Source of the DNA: Pachyseris speciosa
Lineage: Eukaryota; Cnidaria; Anthozoa; Scleractinia; Pachyseridae
Reading direction: 5' to 3'
Length of the DNA: 64,000 nt
NCBI GenBank assembly: GCA_016490735.1
Contig: JAEMWC010001223.1
Location: 157,513-221,512, forward strand
The notes below the pieces were generated by a model. That model saw only the letters and a list, made by a program, of their open reading frames with translations. It ran no database searches and had not been told where the DNA came from. Of the stretch, positions 1 through 10,664 are shown piece after piece (the first letter of the stretch is position 1; the number at the start of each line of letters is the position of its first letter). The translations under genes and the position numbers were made by a program.

Positions 1-335
1 CATAGAATTGGCGGACAACTTGTGTATATTTGATGAATACTTGTATGCATCGAACAACAAGTGGTACACAGTTGGAAAATAAGTTGTAAATATGAAACAA
101 CGAGCTCACATGATCTAAAGAAATTAAAAGAAACGTCATGAGCAAGTTGCCTGGCATTGTGTCCAGTGTCTAATCACGTTTCTTCAGAGACAACTTTTCT
201 GAAGGAAAACTGAGATCTATTTTGCTATCAAACTAACTCGGAAAGGACGTAGGAGGCATTTTCTTTCAAGCAATTTTAAGAAGTTGATCTCAAGATTGTT
301 TTCGGTCATTGTGTTACAGTCGAAACACAGCGGTC
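1..335. other. No gene seen
   Basis: I see no convincing ORF, splice-bounded exon, RNA gene or repeat pair in this AT-rich stretch. Confidence 0.5.
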
Positions 336-972
336 CTTAAGGTGATTCCTGCAATCGCATGGCGCATCCTTACTGCGCATAATTTATGGCGTCATTTAGC
401 GCGCGCACGAGCGCGCGCGCATTAGAAACATGGCGTATTTGCCTTGATATTGACTGTTTGTCAGCCGAAATTTCCCTTTGCGATCGTGTTGCAAAGAAAC
501 GAGCACGGTGACCCCCATTTTTATTTCATAATTCCAATGAGAACAGTATCCTCAATAACTGAGAAAAAATTTAGCAGAAATCTATGGCTACTTTTTTGGC
601 AAATGAAATAAATTCTACAGAGGGAGACATAATTTGGACAGCGCATGTCCGAATTATGTTTCCTTTAAAGGATAAAAAATGCAGGGTATTTGAAGACATT
701 TTGTCTGGGACAAAGGTGAATAAACAATCAAAGAAAGTCAAATTCTGTGTGATATAACACGCTGCATTGAAAAATAATCGAGCTTATTTGTTGCGCACGG
801 AGATTACAAAAGTCACCTAAATAACCTTATTTGTCAGCATTGTGGCGTGAAAACAATCACGGTGACCCCCTCTTTTTATTACGTTTTTAATATCTGCTTG
901 TCCTGTAACAACAGCATACCAAGTTTCATCGGAAATCTATGGCGGGTTCTTTTACTAGGGAATCACCTTAAG
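336..972. mobile_element. Short DNA element with 14-bp terminal inverted repeats
   Basis: The ends CTTAAGGTGATTCC (336-349) and GGAATCACCTTAAG (959-972) are perfect inverted repeats. The interior has no coding potential, but it holds a repeated motif (CGGTGACCCCC near 505 and 860) and a GC-rich alternating purine-pyrimidine tract near 399-420. Related CTTAAGGTG starts occur near 3796, and a reversed variant near 9074, so this is probably a dispersed non-autonomous family. I could not fix the target-site duplication; the outer TTAA or TA may be part of it. Confidence 0.55.
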
Positions 973-1217
973 CTATTTAAGTCTTACTAAACATGAGTAA
1001 CGGGGATGTTCCACAGATGTCTCTTTCCCTTCTGAAGGAAAGAGGTTCAGTTACATGCATGTACATAAAGAAAACACTCTTTCCATCGCTAGAAAAAGTG
1101 GGTGAAATGATTCTCCTCAACTATTGTATGTAAATTAGTGGGATGGTGCTGGCGTTCCATAACTGTACGAGTACGTGTGCGTTGGGATGGTACGTGATTC
1201 TCGATTTTTTTTCGCAG

Positions 1218-1256
1218 AGTCTGACAGAGATATTGATGACGAGGACATTGATGACG
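1218..1256 (+). CDS. Candidate 39-nt phase-1 microexon, acidic peptide
   Basis: A polypyrimidine tract and CAG precede this stretch, and it ends at a consensus GTAAGT donor. In phase 1 it encodes SDRDIDDEDIDD. The length is a multiple of three, so it could be skipped or repeated without changing frame. It matches the phase of the next candidate exons at 1631 and 2115. I recognise no family. Upstream exons would lie before the window. The call rests on splice signals and phase agreement only. Confidence 0.35.
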
Positions 1257-1559
1257 GTAAGTAATACATGATAATAAAATGTAATGCAGTAATGAAGTAG
1301 CAGCAGATCTAGGGCTGTTGTTTGTCACTACATTGGTTTAGTGACGTGGTCAGGGTGCTGGACTAGTAACCCGTTTGTTGTAGATGTTACATAGTCATTT
1401 ATTTAGGGGTCCATTGTTCAAAGGTATGGCCACTATGTAAAGAGTGCACTAGACTACCACACCTACCAGTTGTGGTACAATTACATGTGGTTTTCATTGT
1501 AACATATTTTTATCTTTTGGACCTACAAACTAGCTTGGCAGCCAAAGCATTAAATTGTT

Positions 1560-1627
1560 CCCTCCTCCTCCTCCTCCTCCTCCTCCTCCTCCTCCTTCTT
1601 CTTCTTCTTTCTTCTTTCTTCCTTCTT
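1560..1627. repeat. (CTC)n/(CTT)n microsatellite, also a long polypyrimidine tract
   Basis: Uninterrupted CTC repeats pass into CTT repeats directly before the candidate acceptor at 1628-1630. An apparent poly-leucine ORF across it is a low-complexity artefact. The tract would be an exceptionally strong polypyrimidine tract for that acceptor. Confidence 0.85.
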
Positions 1628-1630
1628 CAG

Positions 1631-1657
1631 ATGCAGAGGAAGACTATATTGATGAAG
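1631..1657 (+). CDS. Candidate 27-nt phase-1 microexon, acidic peptide
   Basis: It is bounded by TTCTTCAG and GTATGA. In phase 1 it encodes DAEEDYIDE, similar in character to the DIDDEDIDD peptide of the exon at 1218-1256. Both have length divisible by three and the same phase, as expected for a tandemly repeated exon cassette. No function is assigned. Confidence 0.35.
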
Positions 1658-2114
1658 GTATGATACGTGCTCTGTTAGAATGTTTGAATATTGTTATGAA
1701 ACAGAAAGGTTGACTTGTTAGAGCCTCTGTTGGTTCGAAGTCTGTGTTGTTGATCTTTCCCCACAGATGCAAGCTATCTTTTATTTCATGGTTTTAAAAT
1801 ATTGAAATAGCTATTCCCTCTTTGTAAGAGAAATACAACTTATGTGTATGAGAAATACAACTTATTAAACTATGATTAATATTGAAAGTTCTACAACAGA
1901 CCTGAACATAAGGCAGTTATTTTCAAATATCATATTATGAAATGGAGCACTCATCACATTTCTCCATATTATTTCTGTGTACTCTCATCGTCCTAAAAAA
2001 AAAGGTGAGAAAACAGGGTTGAGATAGTCCAAGGTTGAGTAATCCAGGTTTGCACTATTTTTTGATTTTGTGTAGTATCATGAAAATGTTTTTATGATAC
2101 TATTCTTGTGACAG

Positions 2115-2599
2115 GATTTCCTGATTGGGACATTCCTAATGGATGCACTGCTGTTGAGGGGAAAAAGTATATTCCATACAGCTGGTCCTTATTTGGAGGG
2201 CACTTCTCACAGGCATTTGCCACAGCTGTTACTTTTTCGTATGTGTACCACTACGCATTGTCGAGCAGCCTGCCTCCATGCTCCTCATTACTACCGACTG
2301 TCCAGTTGTCACCTATGGGACATCAAATCTTTCTTTACGATTGCATACAGGATGTGATGCTAACAAAGAATCTTCTTTGGTCCCGGGCGTCACTGATATT
2401 TCTGTGGGTTTTTCTCCATCACCATTTGTTTTTTCCAACCATCTTGCCTGAAAATCTGGCAAATTGTGTTGGTCAGTTTGGTTATGGTCAGTCATCTCGT
2501 TTTTATGAAAACCGCTCAAGCCTTTTATTTGGTTTGAGCTCAAACTCCTGTCATTGGCAAAGAGTTCAGCCAATGAGCGGTAGAATGTCATGGGAATAA
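2115..2599 (+). CDS. Candidate exon continuing the acidic microexon gene, or chance ORF
   Basis: After a TGTGACAG acceptor the same phase continues as GFPDWDIPNGCTAVEGKK, and the frame stays open to a stop at 2597-2599. The first 30 or so residues look plausible; the later part is rich in Leu, Ser and Phe and looks non-coding. I do not recognise a domain. The real exon may end early at an unrecognised donor. Confidence 0.25.
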
Positions 2600-3813
2600 T
2601 AGTGAGCCGAAATTTTGAGTGACGTCAGACCTCTCTGGACTGGGTCCTGGGTCCGAATTTACGATGCAGCATTCAGGTGACTTGGACGTTTTTGGTATAA
2701 GTTTCAGCTGCTGATTTAGCCAAAATGTTTGTTTGGAATTAATCGATAGCAAGTGTCTAATTTAATGTCGTGCCCTTTACTTTCTAGCGCAATGCTCCAT
2801 GTCACTTAAAAGCAAAATATGTCATCCACTCAAGGATAGTTTTTGGAAACTGCTCTTTTCGAGTCTGCAAAGAAAAAAAGAACATTTTCTAAGAAACGTC
2901 GGGTGAACCGTTTTATGGTTTAAAAAACAACACAATGTTGAAATGTCATTGAAAAAAGTGACTACATGGCAATCCAATTACCTTGAATGACAACCTAAGG
3001 GAAATTTTTCCGAATTACGTTTTAAGAACATAACAAATTTATGCTATATTTTCTACTTAACAAGACCTCATTAACGCTCTCATAGAAATTAAATTCATTC
3101 TCACTTCAGATGCTACTGCAATGTACACCGAAAACAAATATAGGCTTAATTAACTTGTGATGGCAGAGATGCAAACGGGAAACGCTTAAACCAGTATTTT
3201 CGGCAGTATGCAATCTTACTTGCTTTCTTTTAACAGACCGTAGAAATCGTCTAGTGGAGTTTTAATTGTCAGGAAGAAAATATGTTTCCGGTTTGACAGA
3301 TTCCCTCGGTTCTTCCTTTCTTGACAAGGATCTTTAAGTCTTGGAAATCATTTGTTTATGAAACTTTATTGTTACCTTCTCATAAGCGCGAGAAAGGTAA
3401 GAGAGTCCTTGCGGTTATATTTACGTCAAGGCCGTTTTACTGACGTTGAAATAAGATCTCTTGTGCTTGCGTCGCTATTGAAAAACAGTCTTATAAGTTG
3501 GGTTGTTGTCGATCCAGCGTTGTGAAGCCCAAACGTTTCAGTTTCAGTTTCGAAAACTCTCTTTTTTCAACTCTTACCAGATAACAAAAAGTGTTTTGAA
3601 AACGTATGCAAATGAGGTTAGAATGCCGAGATATGTTTAGAAATACTTTCTAGCCTTTCTGAGCGAGGAGAATTTCACAGAAAACTAAGCAAACGTTTTG
3701 GCATATCACACTTACGGCCGTCACAGTTTTGGACCTTCACAAAGGCTGTGGTCGATAAAATAAGATTGCTTACAATTCTCAATTGCAAACGGTTCCTTAA
3801 GGTGGAAACGCGT
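2600..3813. other. No gene seen
   Basis: AT-rich sequence with short ORFs only. I found no splice-supported exon or RNA gene here. A CTTAAGGTG motif near 3796 resembles the end of the element at 336-972 but has no clear partner. Confidence 0.45.
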
Positions 3814-3932
3814 ATTCTTTGATTGCACCTGACGTCACGGCGGCCATGTTGGTGGAAAGAACAATAGCAATGCAAACCTTGACTTACAACATGGCCGTCT
3901 TATCACGTGAGTGCAATCTGCAATCAAAGAAT
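3814..3932. mobile_element. Small palindromic MITE
   Basis: The termini ATTCTTTGATTGCA (3814-3827) and TGCAATCAAAGAAT (3919-3932) are a perfect 14-bp inverted repeat. Inside it CGGCCATGTTG (3841-3851) pairs with CAACATGGCCG (3888-3898), so most of the 119 bp can fold back. There is no coding capacity. I believe similar short palindromes are common in coral genomes, but that is from memory. Confidence 0.65.
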
Positions 3933-4870
3933 TAAAGTTTTGTTTTTCTAATTTCTCCTTCATATCTTTCTATAACTGGTTAGATTGACCAATAATGTCA
4001 TACTTAAATATCTCCCTTCCCTTTACAACCGCCAACCCTGTCACGAAATTTTCTATTCCTTGTCATGTTTTAATTTAGCTTTTTGTGTTTCAGTTTTTTT
4101 GGTCTTAGTATTTCGTATTGTCCTAGTGTTAATTATTTAGTGTTAATTCAACGTTGTAGTGTAGTTTCTAATTAGAGCTGTATTGTAACTTACAGTCTGT
4201 CATTGAAAGCTTGTAAGTTTATTTTTCCTTTAGTGTTAATTTAGTATAGTGTTGCAAATGTAGGAATGTAAGGTACCGTGTTTTACAATAAGTATGCATG
4301 TAAAGTGTTAATTGTTAAACATTTATTATGCATATATAAATGTAAGTTTCGTGGTGTGAAGGTGTGGTTGGCGGTTGAAGAGGTGAACAGTTGGTTGATG
4401 GAAAGGAAGGTGACTAAGAGAGAAGAATTGAGAAGAGGAGTTGAACAGCCTGAGGGCACAAAACACGTTTTCTTTGCTAAAAGACAGCAGATATCGACCA
4501 TGGTTCAAGGACAAAACCCAATTGTCAATGGCGGTGTTTGTGGGCCTGAGGTCAGAAAGAAGAAGAAGTTGAGAAGTTTTACTAAGAGTAACGGCGAGTC
4601 GCGTTGACTATAGACCCATCTGCAAAAGGAAAGAAACAGCAAGAAAGTAAAAGCAACATTGGCAGCCGAAAAGTTAACAAGGGAGGAATCTTTTGGGAGA
4701 ACGGGAGTAAGGTTGGTGGACCACGTGTGGGGAGAGTGTTTTGGTTTGTTGGGCAAGACATTCAGAGGAACTTAAAGAAATCGAAAGGAACTGAACTGTT
4801 TGACTGTAAATATTAGAGTAAAGTAATTAGTAAATTTAGTATTATTGTTTAGGATAAGTTAAGGAATAGG
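3933..4870. other. No recognised gene; one unassigned basic ORF
   Basis: Mostly AT-rich DNA with repeated TTAGTGTTAATT-like words around 4120-4240. A + ORF at 4278-4607 (109 codons, Lys/Arg/Glu-rich) and one at 4604-4816 have no motif I recognise and no splice support. They could be remnants of an element or chance. Confidence 0.35.
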
Positions 4871-5045
4871 TAATTATTTAAGTAATGAATGTTGTGCCGC
4901 GTAGCACTAGGAACACAAATAGTGGAATAGAGAATTAACTCTGAAGTGTAAGTTAAAGTGCTACTTAAACCCATGAATAACCCACTGGGCGTTAGCCCTA
5001 GTAAAGGGAAACAGGGAACCACACGAGGCAAAGAAAAACTCTTTT

Positions 5046-5118
5046 GACCTCGGTGGGAATCGAACCCACGACCTCCGGATTAGATCTACCGTTACTCTGC
5101 CGACTGAGCTACAAGGTC
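5046..5118 (-). tRNA. tRNA-like sequence, unit 1 (probably a tRNA pseudogene or SINE head)
   Basis: On the minus strand the acceptor arm GACCTTG/CGAGGTC pairs over 7 bp with one G-U. The D stem GCTC/GAG and T arm GTGGG-TTCGATT-CCCAC are canonical, and box A and box B promoter words are intact. The anticodon arm is not canonical: only CGG/CCG pairs well and the loop lacks a clear U33 and anticodon, as if one base were inserted in a tRNA-Arg(UCU)-like loop. No anticodon is assigned. Confidence 0.55.
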
Positions 5119-5343
5119 GCACAGAGAAAGTCGGGGACGATTTTAGATGGTGAATCGCGGCAAAGAGAAAGTAAGGGTACATATGAATGTTGTGCCGCGT
5201 AGCACTAGGAACACAAATAGTGGAATAGAGAATTAACTCTGAAGTGTAAGTTAAAGTGCTACTTAAACCCATGAATAACCCACTGGGCGTTAGCCCTAGT
5301 AAAGGGAAACAGGGAACCACACGAGGCAAAGAAAAACTCTTTT

Positions 5344-5416
5344 GACCTCGGTGGGAATCGAACCCACGACCTCCGGATTAGATCTACCGTTACTCTGCCG
5401 ACTGAGCTACAAGGTC
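5344..5416 (-). tRNA. tRNA-like sequence, unit 2
   Basis: Identical by eye to the copy 298 bp upstream, including the irregular anticodon arm. The lack of divergence points to recent duplication or homogenisation. Confidence 0.55.
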
Positions 5417-5613
5417 GCACAGAGAAAGTCGGGGACGATTTTAGATGGTGAATCGCGGCAAAGAGAAAGTAAGGGTACATATGAATGTTGTGCCGCGTAG
5501 CACTAGGAACACAAATAGTGGAATAGAGAATTAACTCTGAAGTGTAAGTTAAAGTGCTACTTAAACCCATGAATAACCCACTGGGCGTTAGCCCTAGTAA
5601 AGGGAAACAGGGA

Positions 5614-5665
5614 AGTAACGGTAGATCTAATCCGGAGGTCGTGGGTTCGATTCCCACCGAGGTCA
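5614..5665 (+). pseudogene. Half tRNA-like copy at the inversion junction
   Basis: Only the 3' part is present, from just before the anticodon arm through the T arm and acceptor. It abuts the truncated minus-oriented unit at about 5612 and marks the strand switch of the array. Confidence 0.6.
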
Positions 5666-5889
5666 AAAGATTTTTTCTTTGCCTCGTGTGGTTCCCTGTT
5701 TCCCTTTACTAGGGCTAACGCCCAGTGGGTTATTCATGGGTTTAAGTAGCACTTTAACTTACACTTCAGAGTTAATTCTCTATTCCACTATTTGTGTTCC
5801 TAGTGCTACGCGGCACAACATTCATATGTACCCTTACTTTCTCTTTGCCGCGATTCACCATCTAAAATCGTCCCCGACTTTCTCTGTGC

Positions 5890-5962
5890 GACCTTGTAGC
5901 TCAGTCGGCAGAGTAACGGTAGATCTAATCCGGAGGTCGTGGGTTCGATTCCCACCGAGGTC
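5890..5962 (+). tRNA. tRNA-like sequence, inverted unit
   Basis: A full-length copy on + with the same acceptor, D and T arms and the same irregular anticodon arm as the two minus-strand copies. Confidence 0.55.
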
Positions 5963-6139
5963 AAAAGAGTTTTTCTTTGCCTCGTGTGGTTCCCTGTTTC
6001 CCTTTACTAGGGCTAACGCCCAGTGGGGTATTCATGGGTTTAAGTAGCACTTTAACTTACACTTCAGAGTTAATTCTCTATTCCACTAATTATTTAAGTA
6101 AGGTTGGTTCTATATACCCAAATTTGACTGTAATATTAA

Positions 6140-7120
6140 CTCATTCACGACGGGCATTTTTACGTGTTTTTCTGTAATTTTCGAGGGTTTTAGGTCAAGT
6201 CGATAAGGGTACAGCATATAAGGGGTTACCACGGAAATTTCCGCTGGTCCACAACATCGAAGACTCTATCTTTCTTGTCACGCTAGCTGTCGTTTATTTG
6301 TAAACGATCAGTCAGCTACAACTCGGTAGGTATTTCATTTATAAGTGTGTTTTTCGAGCCATTTTCCACCTTAGAAGCCCCCTGCCTGGCATCATAAATC
6401 TGGGTTGCTGGGTAGAGGCAATCCTCTGGAAGAAGACAGAGGTGAGAAGCAGTTTCATACCAAGTGAGCCGCCGAAAGGTTTCGATCGAGTCATGGTGAT
6501 TCACGAAGTGAAGTTGTGTTCCTAGCCGATCTGTGAGTAGATTCCGGGACCTCGCATGGCAATTTTGACGAGTTTTGACATGCAAATAATGCATTGCTGC
6601 AATATTTTGCCAGCAGGACCGGGTGGCTCGACACGGTTCCAAAAAAATATCTGAAATGGAAATTGGCGGACTAACACGCGGCAGTTATCCAAGGATATCC
6701 CACTATTCCTTTGAGTCACAAAGCGAACATGTCAGACCAGTGAGAGCAACTGAAATCAAATCGCGTTACCCAGGTCGGGCTAAGGAAGTGAGCGGGCAAA
6801 TTGGAACAGATTGCAAGAAGTTGAGTCGAAGTTTACTGCCAATGTGGACTTTTAGCTTGAAGAGGGGTTTTGTCTTCAAAACTTCAAAACAAAGTTGCTT
6901 CTATTTGGTGCTGTTCTTGAGCGTTTTTTGGTTTTGCAACAGAATAAACAGTCATATTCAAGGAAAATCGGGACTTTCGGTAGGTTTACGCGGTGATAAA
7001 GTCTCAGAAACTCAGTATTTGGCAATAATAATCGCTCATTTCAAACATAGTCCGGGATTTGGAAAAGTTACATGCACCGGTCTTCAGTGACCGAATATTG
7101 TAGAGCCCGTCGTGAATGAG
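6140..7120. mobile_element. piggyBac-like non-autonomous DNA transposon, TTAA target site
   Basis: A perfect 16-bp inverted repeat, CTCATTCACGACGGGC at 6140-6155 and its complement at 7105-7120, is flanked on both sides by TTAA (6136-6139, 7121-7124). TTAA duplication with such ends is the signature of piggyBac-type elements. ORFs inside (6316-6642 on -, 6623-7090 on +) show no transposase motif I recognise, so this 981-bp copy is probably an internally deleted or unrelated-filler derivative. Confidence 0.75.
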
Positions 7121-7198
7121 TTAAGCAAGTTTTAGGATTTACTATTTTCTGTAATATTAGGAGTTACTATTTTCTTCTTTCTTAAATTAAAATCATTA

Positions 7199-8594
7199 CA
7201 GTATGTTGCCCAGTATCCGACCACTTCAGATTAGAACTGCTATAACTTTCCTTCCTCAGTCGCAACATTTCTGAAATTTGGCCTTGAGACAATCCATTTA
7301 GTCTGTAATATGATGAAAAAAGGTTTACGGTTTTACTTTCGTATTCGTCGTGAAATTTGCATTTCTGCAGAGCTCGTTTGTTGCCCAGTATCCGACCACA
7401 ACATTAACAACGTAATTAAAATTAACTTTTTCACTGATTCAAGGAAATCATCCTTGGACAATCCAAAGTCGCGGTTTGCCACCTCAATTACCCAATCTGC
7501 TGACTGGTTTTCTTAATTTTTCGTTGAAACCGAAGGAGGGCCCTCCCGGCGGTCATAGTTCACCCTCCCACGCAGTCTGTCCACCAAAGTTGTTCTCTTT
7601 GTGAGAGTGAATCGATGAAAGTCATATACATCTGAACTGCGAATTGAGGAATGAATATGTGAATGATCATCGCAGTTATGAACACTAAAAAAACAGTAGT
7701 GAAATTAAAGCCTGAAAAAAAAAATCAGCCTGAATTTTTTTCAGGCTTTATTTTCACTACTGCTAAAGCAGTGTTCATAACTGCGATGATCATTCACATA
7801 TTCATTTGCCGTTCTCTTTATTCCCCAATTTTGGGCTGCGTTTCTAGTACTTAGTCCGCCGTCACTAAAATCTCTCATCGCTTTGAGAGGCCCTTCTAGG
7901 GTCAACAGAAAGGTTTATATGAGAATTCCGTTTTAACTTTCCGGAAACACAAAATGCAGTCATGCAAAGTAAACACACGGACAATAGTTCGCTTTGACAA
8001 ATAAATGAAGAACGTTTCTACAAAGAGTTGTGTAGCATTACAGTAATTACATGGATTATATGCATATACTTGGACATAATTATAGTCAAAGGTATGGAAT
8101 TAATCTTGTTTAAACAGTTTACGCAGCTTATACAACGATTTTGCACAGTTAAGAAAAAACTGGTCGGATACTGGGCATACTAAGTCAAAACTTGGTGAAT
8201 GTTTCTGGCTCCCTTATTCCAGAAAAATTAAATTTTAAGAAGAATTAATTGATGTTATGACCTTGATTTCTTTGAACATCGTCATTTTAAATATCCAACA
8301 GTTCCTTTGAAAATATCACATTTTACAGACCCTTAGTTGAACAGCGATAGTTTCACGGCCCAGTGAAAAGCATAAATATTAGCCATCAAAATTTCACGCA
8401 CCTCAACAGAACGGTGCTTTCTGCAAGTGATTCTCAAGCTAAAAGCCCGCTAAACCTTGCTTTTCAAAGCTGAAATGTTCGGCTTCTTTTTGGAATAGTT
8501 CATTTGCGGGAAATGAATAAGTGCATCGCAAAAATTGAAGTTATATTTTAACTGGTCGGATAATGGTACCGGTCGGATACTGGGCAACATACTG
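7199..8594. mobile_element. Tc1/mariner-like element with TA duplication and internal copies of its end
   Basis: The left end CAGTATGTTGCCCAGTATCC (7199-7218) is repeated in inverse at 8575-8594, and TA flanks both ends (7197-7198, 8595-8596). Further copies of the GCCCAGTATCCGACC core lie near 7380 (+), 8162 and 8553 (inverted), either subterminal transposase sites or a nested pair. No transposase ORF is visible. A 157-bp palindrome sits inside at 7650-7806. Confidence 0.7.
7650..7806. repeat. Near-perfect 157-bp palindrome nested in the mariner-like element
   Basis: The outer 37 bases are inverted copies of each other, and pairing continues inward through GTAGTGAAA and AAGCCTGAAAAAA. The small central loop lies around 7718-7735. 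A fragment of the same arm (GATCATCGCAGTTATGAA) recurs at 42925-42942, so the palindrome belongs to a dispersed family. Confidence 0.75.
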
Positions 8595-8596
8595 TA

Positions 8597-10660
8597 GTTT
8601 ATTTTGTTTTGCAAGTTTCATGGTCGTGAATTGTGCGTTTGTGGGAAGGGGTGTTTGTGTAGTGTTCTTTTTAATCTCTGTATTGTTTTGCTTTGGTGAC
8701 CCACGTCACAAACCCCTCCTCCAAATCCATCCCGTTTGAGAGAATTTGCCGATTAAGTTGGCTCAAAATGGTTCCTTATGTTTAAAGCACCAACTATTTG
8801 ATGAATCAATACTCCCACAATTTTTCGTTTGTTTCCTTGAACATGGTATAAAAAAATCCCAATTATTTCTCGACAAGTTGTGATCACTGTTTTGCCATAT
8901 AAGGTTACCATAGCAACAATACAGCCTCTAAGAAACACCCTTAATTTTGGCTTTATGTGCCTGTAACTCAAAAACGAGTCGGATGACCCCTGGTTTTATT
9001 ATTGAATGGCAATCAGCATATGAAGATTCATCTTTCTGCAAAGTTTTAAAATAATCGGTACTTAGGGTTCAGAGCCACCTTAATTTTTCGTTCGACTCTT
9101 CCCACGACACCCCGCGCAGAAGACTGAATCAGAAGACTGCTAAAGTAATTCAGCCACTCCACACAAGCCACACAAAAACTCAGCCGCACGTTGCGTGTTC
9201 CATTGTTGACGTAGTAAACGGAAGCTACGTCACAAAAGCAGCATTTAAACCATCAAGAACTCTGCATCAGTTTTAGTTTAATTCTTTTGTTTAACGAAAT
9301 TTGTTTACAGAAGTGATGTGCATTGAAAAACTCACAATGCAAACGTTTTCAAGTTCATAGATTAAGGTTGAACCATAAGACCATGAATACACCGCGTCCT
9401 GAATGTTTTTCTTTTCAATTGAAGTAACGTGAAGTGAATACTTAATCCAAAACGCTTTATCGTGTATAAAGCTACGACTAGACGTTCAAACATGCATCTT
9501 CCTCCAAAACCGATTTGGAAGAACAGCTTTTACAGTTTAGTCAGATCTTTAAATGTGTTTTCATCTGCGATCAAGATCAAATATTTTCATGCAACATTTT
9601 GCGTAATGAACAAATGTTATATAACTCAGCCCTGCAAACAAAACTTGCATAATCGAGAAAAACATCGTATCAACGACAAATGGCATCATAGTTTCAGCTG
9701 CAATATGCCGCATAAAGGGTCAGATATCGAGGTCACACGGAATGACATTTTTACAATTCAACCAATATATGGGTTGTTAAACATGAAGGGAAAACAAATG
9801 TTATTTTATTTTGTTAGCTTCATCTATTACATGAATTAAAGAAGTATAATAATTATAAACAGAAACAAGGAAACAACAAATGCTCAATTAGGCAGGGATG
9901 CCACAACAGCGATAAACCAATTACAGTGGTCCCAGAGCTTAAAATATATGTAAATATGTAACAGGGCAGTGTATCTTTAGAACTCATCATGATTCCTTTT
10001 TGGTTTTACGAGGAAAGCCAGAATATGCCCGCAGACACGATCGCGATTTGTTTTGAAAAGCAACCAGCTTCCACAAGCGAGTCTGAAGATAAACTACAGT
10101 ACGATTTTAAAAGCCAAATAGAAAGTGCTGTGTGTATATTACTATCCTTATGAACAATTAATAACGGGTTTTTTCGCTTCAAAACTAATAGAGTTTTGCT
10201 TATGGCAGGAGTTAATAATATCTAAGATGGTTTGTCAATAGACAATTAATAAGGTCATATAGTAGTACGATATAAACCGGACGTTATGGTCAGAACATAA
10301 TGTCATTTTATTGTCAAGTCATTTCTTAGATAATAGCCCACAAGTATCCCTAACATTCCTGACAGATTTTAACCAATCAAGGAGCGGGGCGTTCCGGCCC
10401 ATAGTATTCTTAACCGAGACTCGCTATTTGCTCTCCCTCTTTTGATCGTCCACCATCACACCGTGCACATCAGTACTGGGTTCAAGGCAAGTCTCAATTT
10501 GTTCATGAAATGGGGTTGACATAAATACTCGTACCATAACTAGGTTCATACACTGATGAGCTTACATAATACTTTCTATGATTATAATTACTCTAATTTG
10601 CGGCAACTTTGACGAACAGTTTGGAAACCATGGACGTTTTTGCTTAAAACCATATCATAG
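8597..10660. other. No gene seen; small repeat fragments only
   Basis: AT-rich intergenic DNA. An ORF at 9462-9839 (+, 125 codons) has no recognisable domain and no splice context, and I consider it chance. A TTAAGGTGGCTC-like repeat arm ends near 9085 in inverse orientation. Confidence 0.4.
9889..9936 (-). repeat. Fragment of the tail of a tRNA-derived SINE
   Basis: GGCAGGGATGCCACAACAGC followed by CCAATTACAGTGGTCCC matches the equivalent 3' body of the SINE at 30118-30520 with scattered differences, in the same orientation. Confidence 0.45.
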
Positions 10661-10664
10661 TTTG

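Larger units (their letters stand above)
4886..6086. repeat. Tandem and inverted array of 298-bp tRNA-like units with 15-bp target-site duplication
   Basis: Two complete minus-oriented units (starts 4885, 5183; period 298) are followed by a truncated third (5481-about 5612). The array then flips to + with a half tRNA-like copy, a full + unit and a further truncated unit to about 6086. Each full unit carries a tRNA-like sequence and shared flanking DNA. The 15-bp word TAATTATTTAAGTAA occurs immediately left (4871-4885) and right (6087-6101), overlapping the array edge by a base or two. This suggests that the whole array inserted as one piece. Frames open across the units are shadows, not proteins. 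Confidence 0.8.

Noticed and set aside
360..425. GC-rich CGCGCG patch as a CpG island promoter
   Set aside because: It is only about 30 bp, lies inside an inverted-repeat element and has no gene attached.
1472..1663. ORF with a poly-leucine run
   Set aside because: Direct translation of a CTC/CTT microsatellite.
4849..6177. Repeated 60-135-codon ORFs on both strands
   Set aside because: They are the open frames of the 298-bp tRNA-like units and repeat with them; they are not proteins.
9462..9839. 125-codon + ORF
   Set aside because: No domain, splice signals or compositional support in AT-rich DNA.
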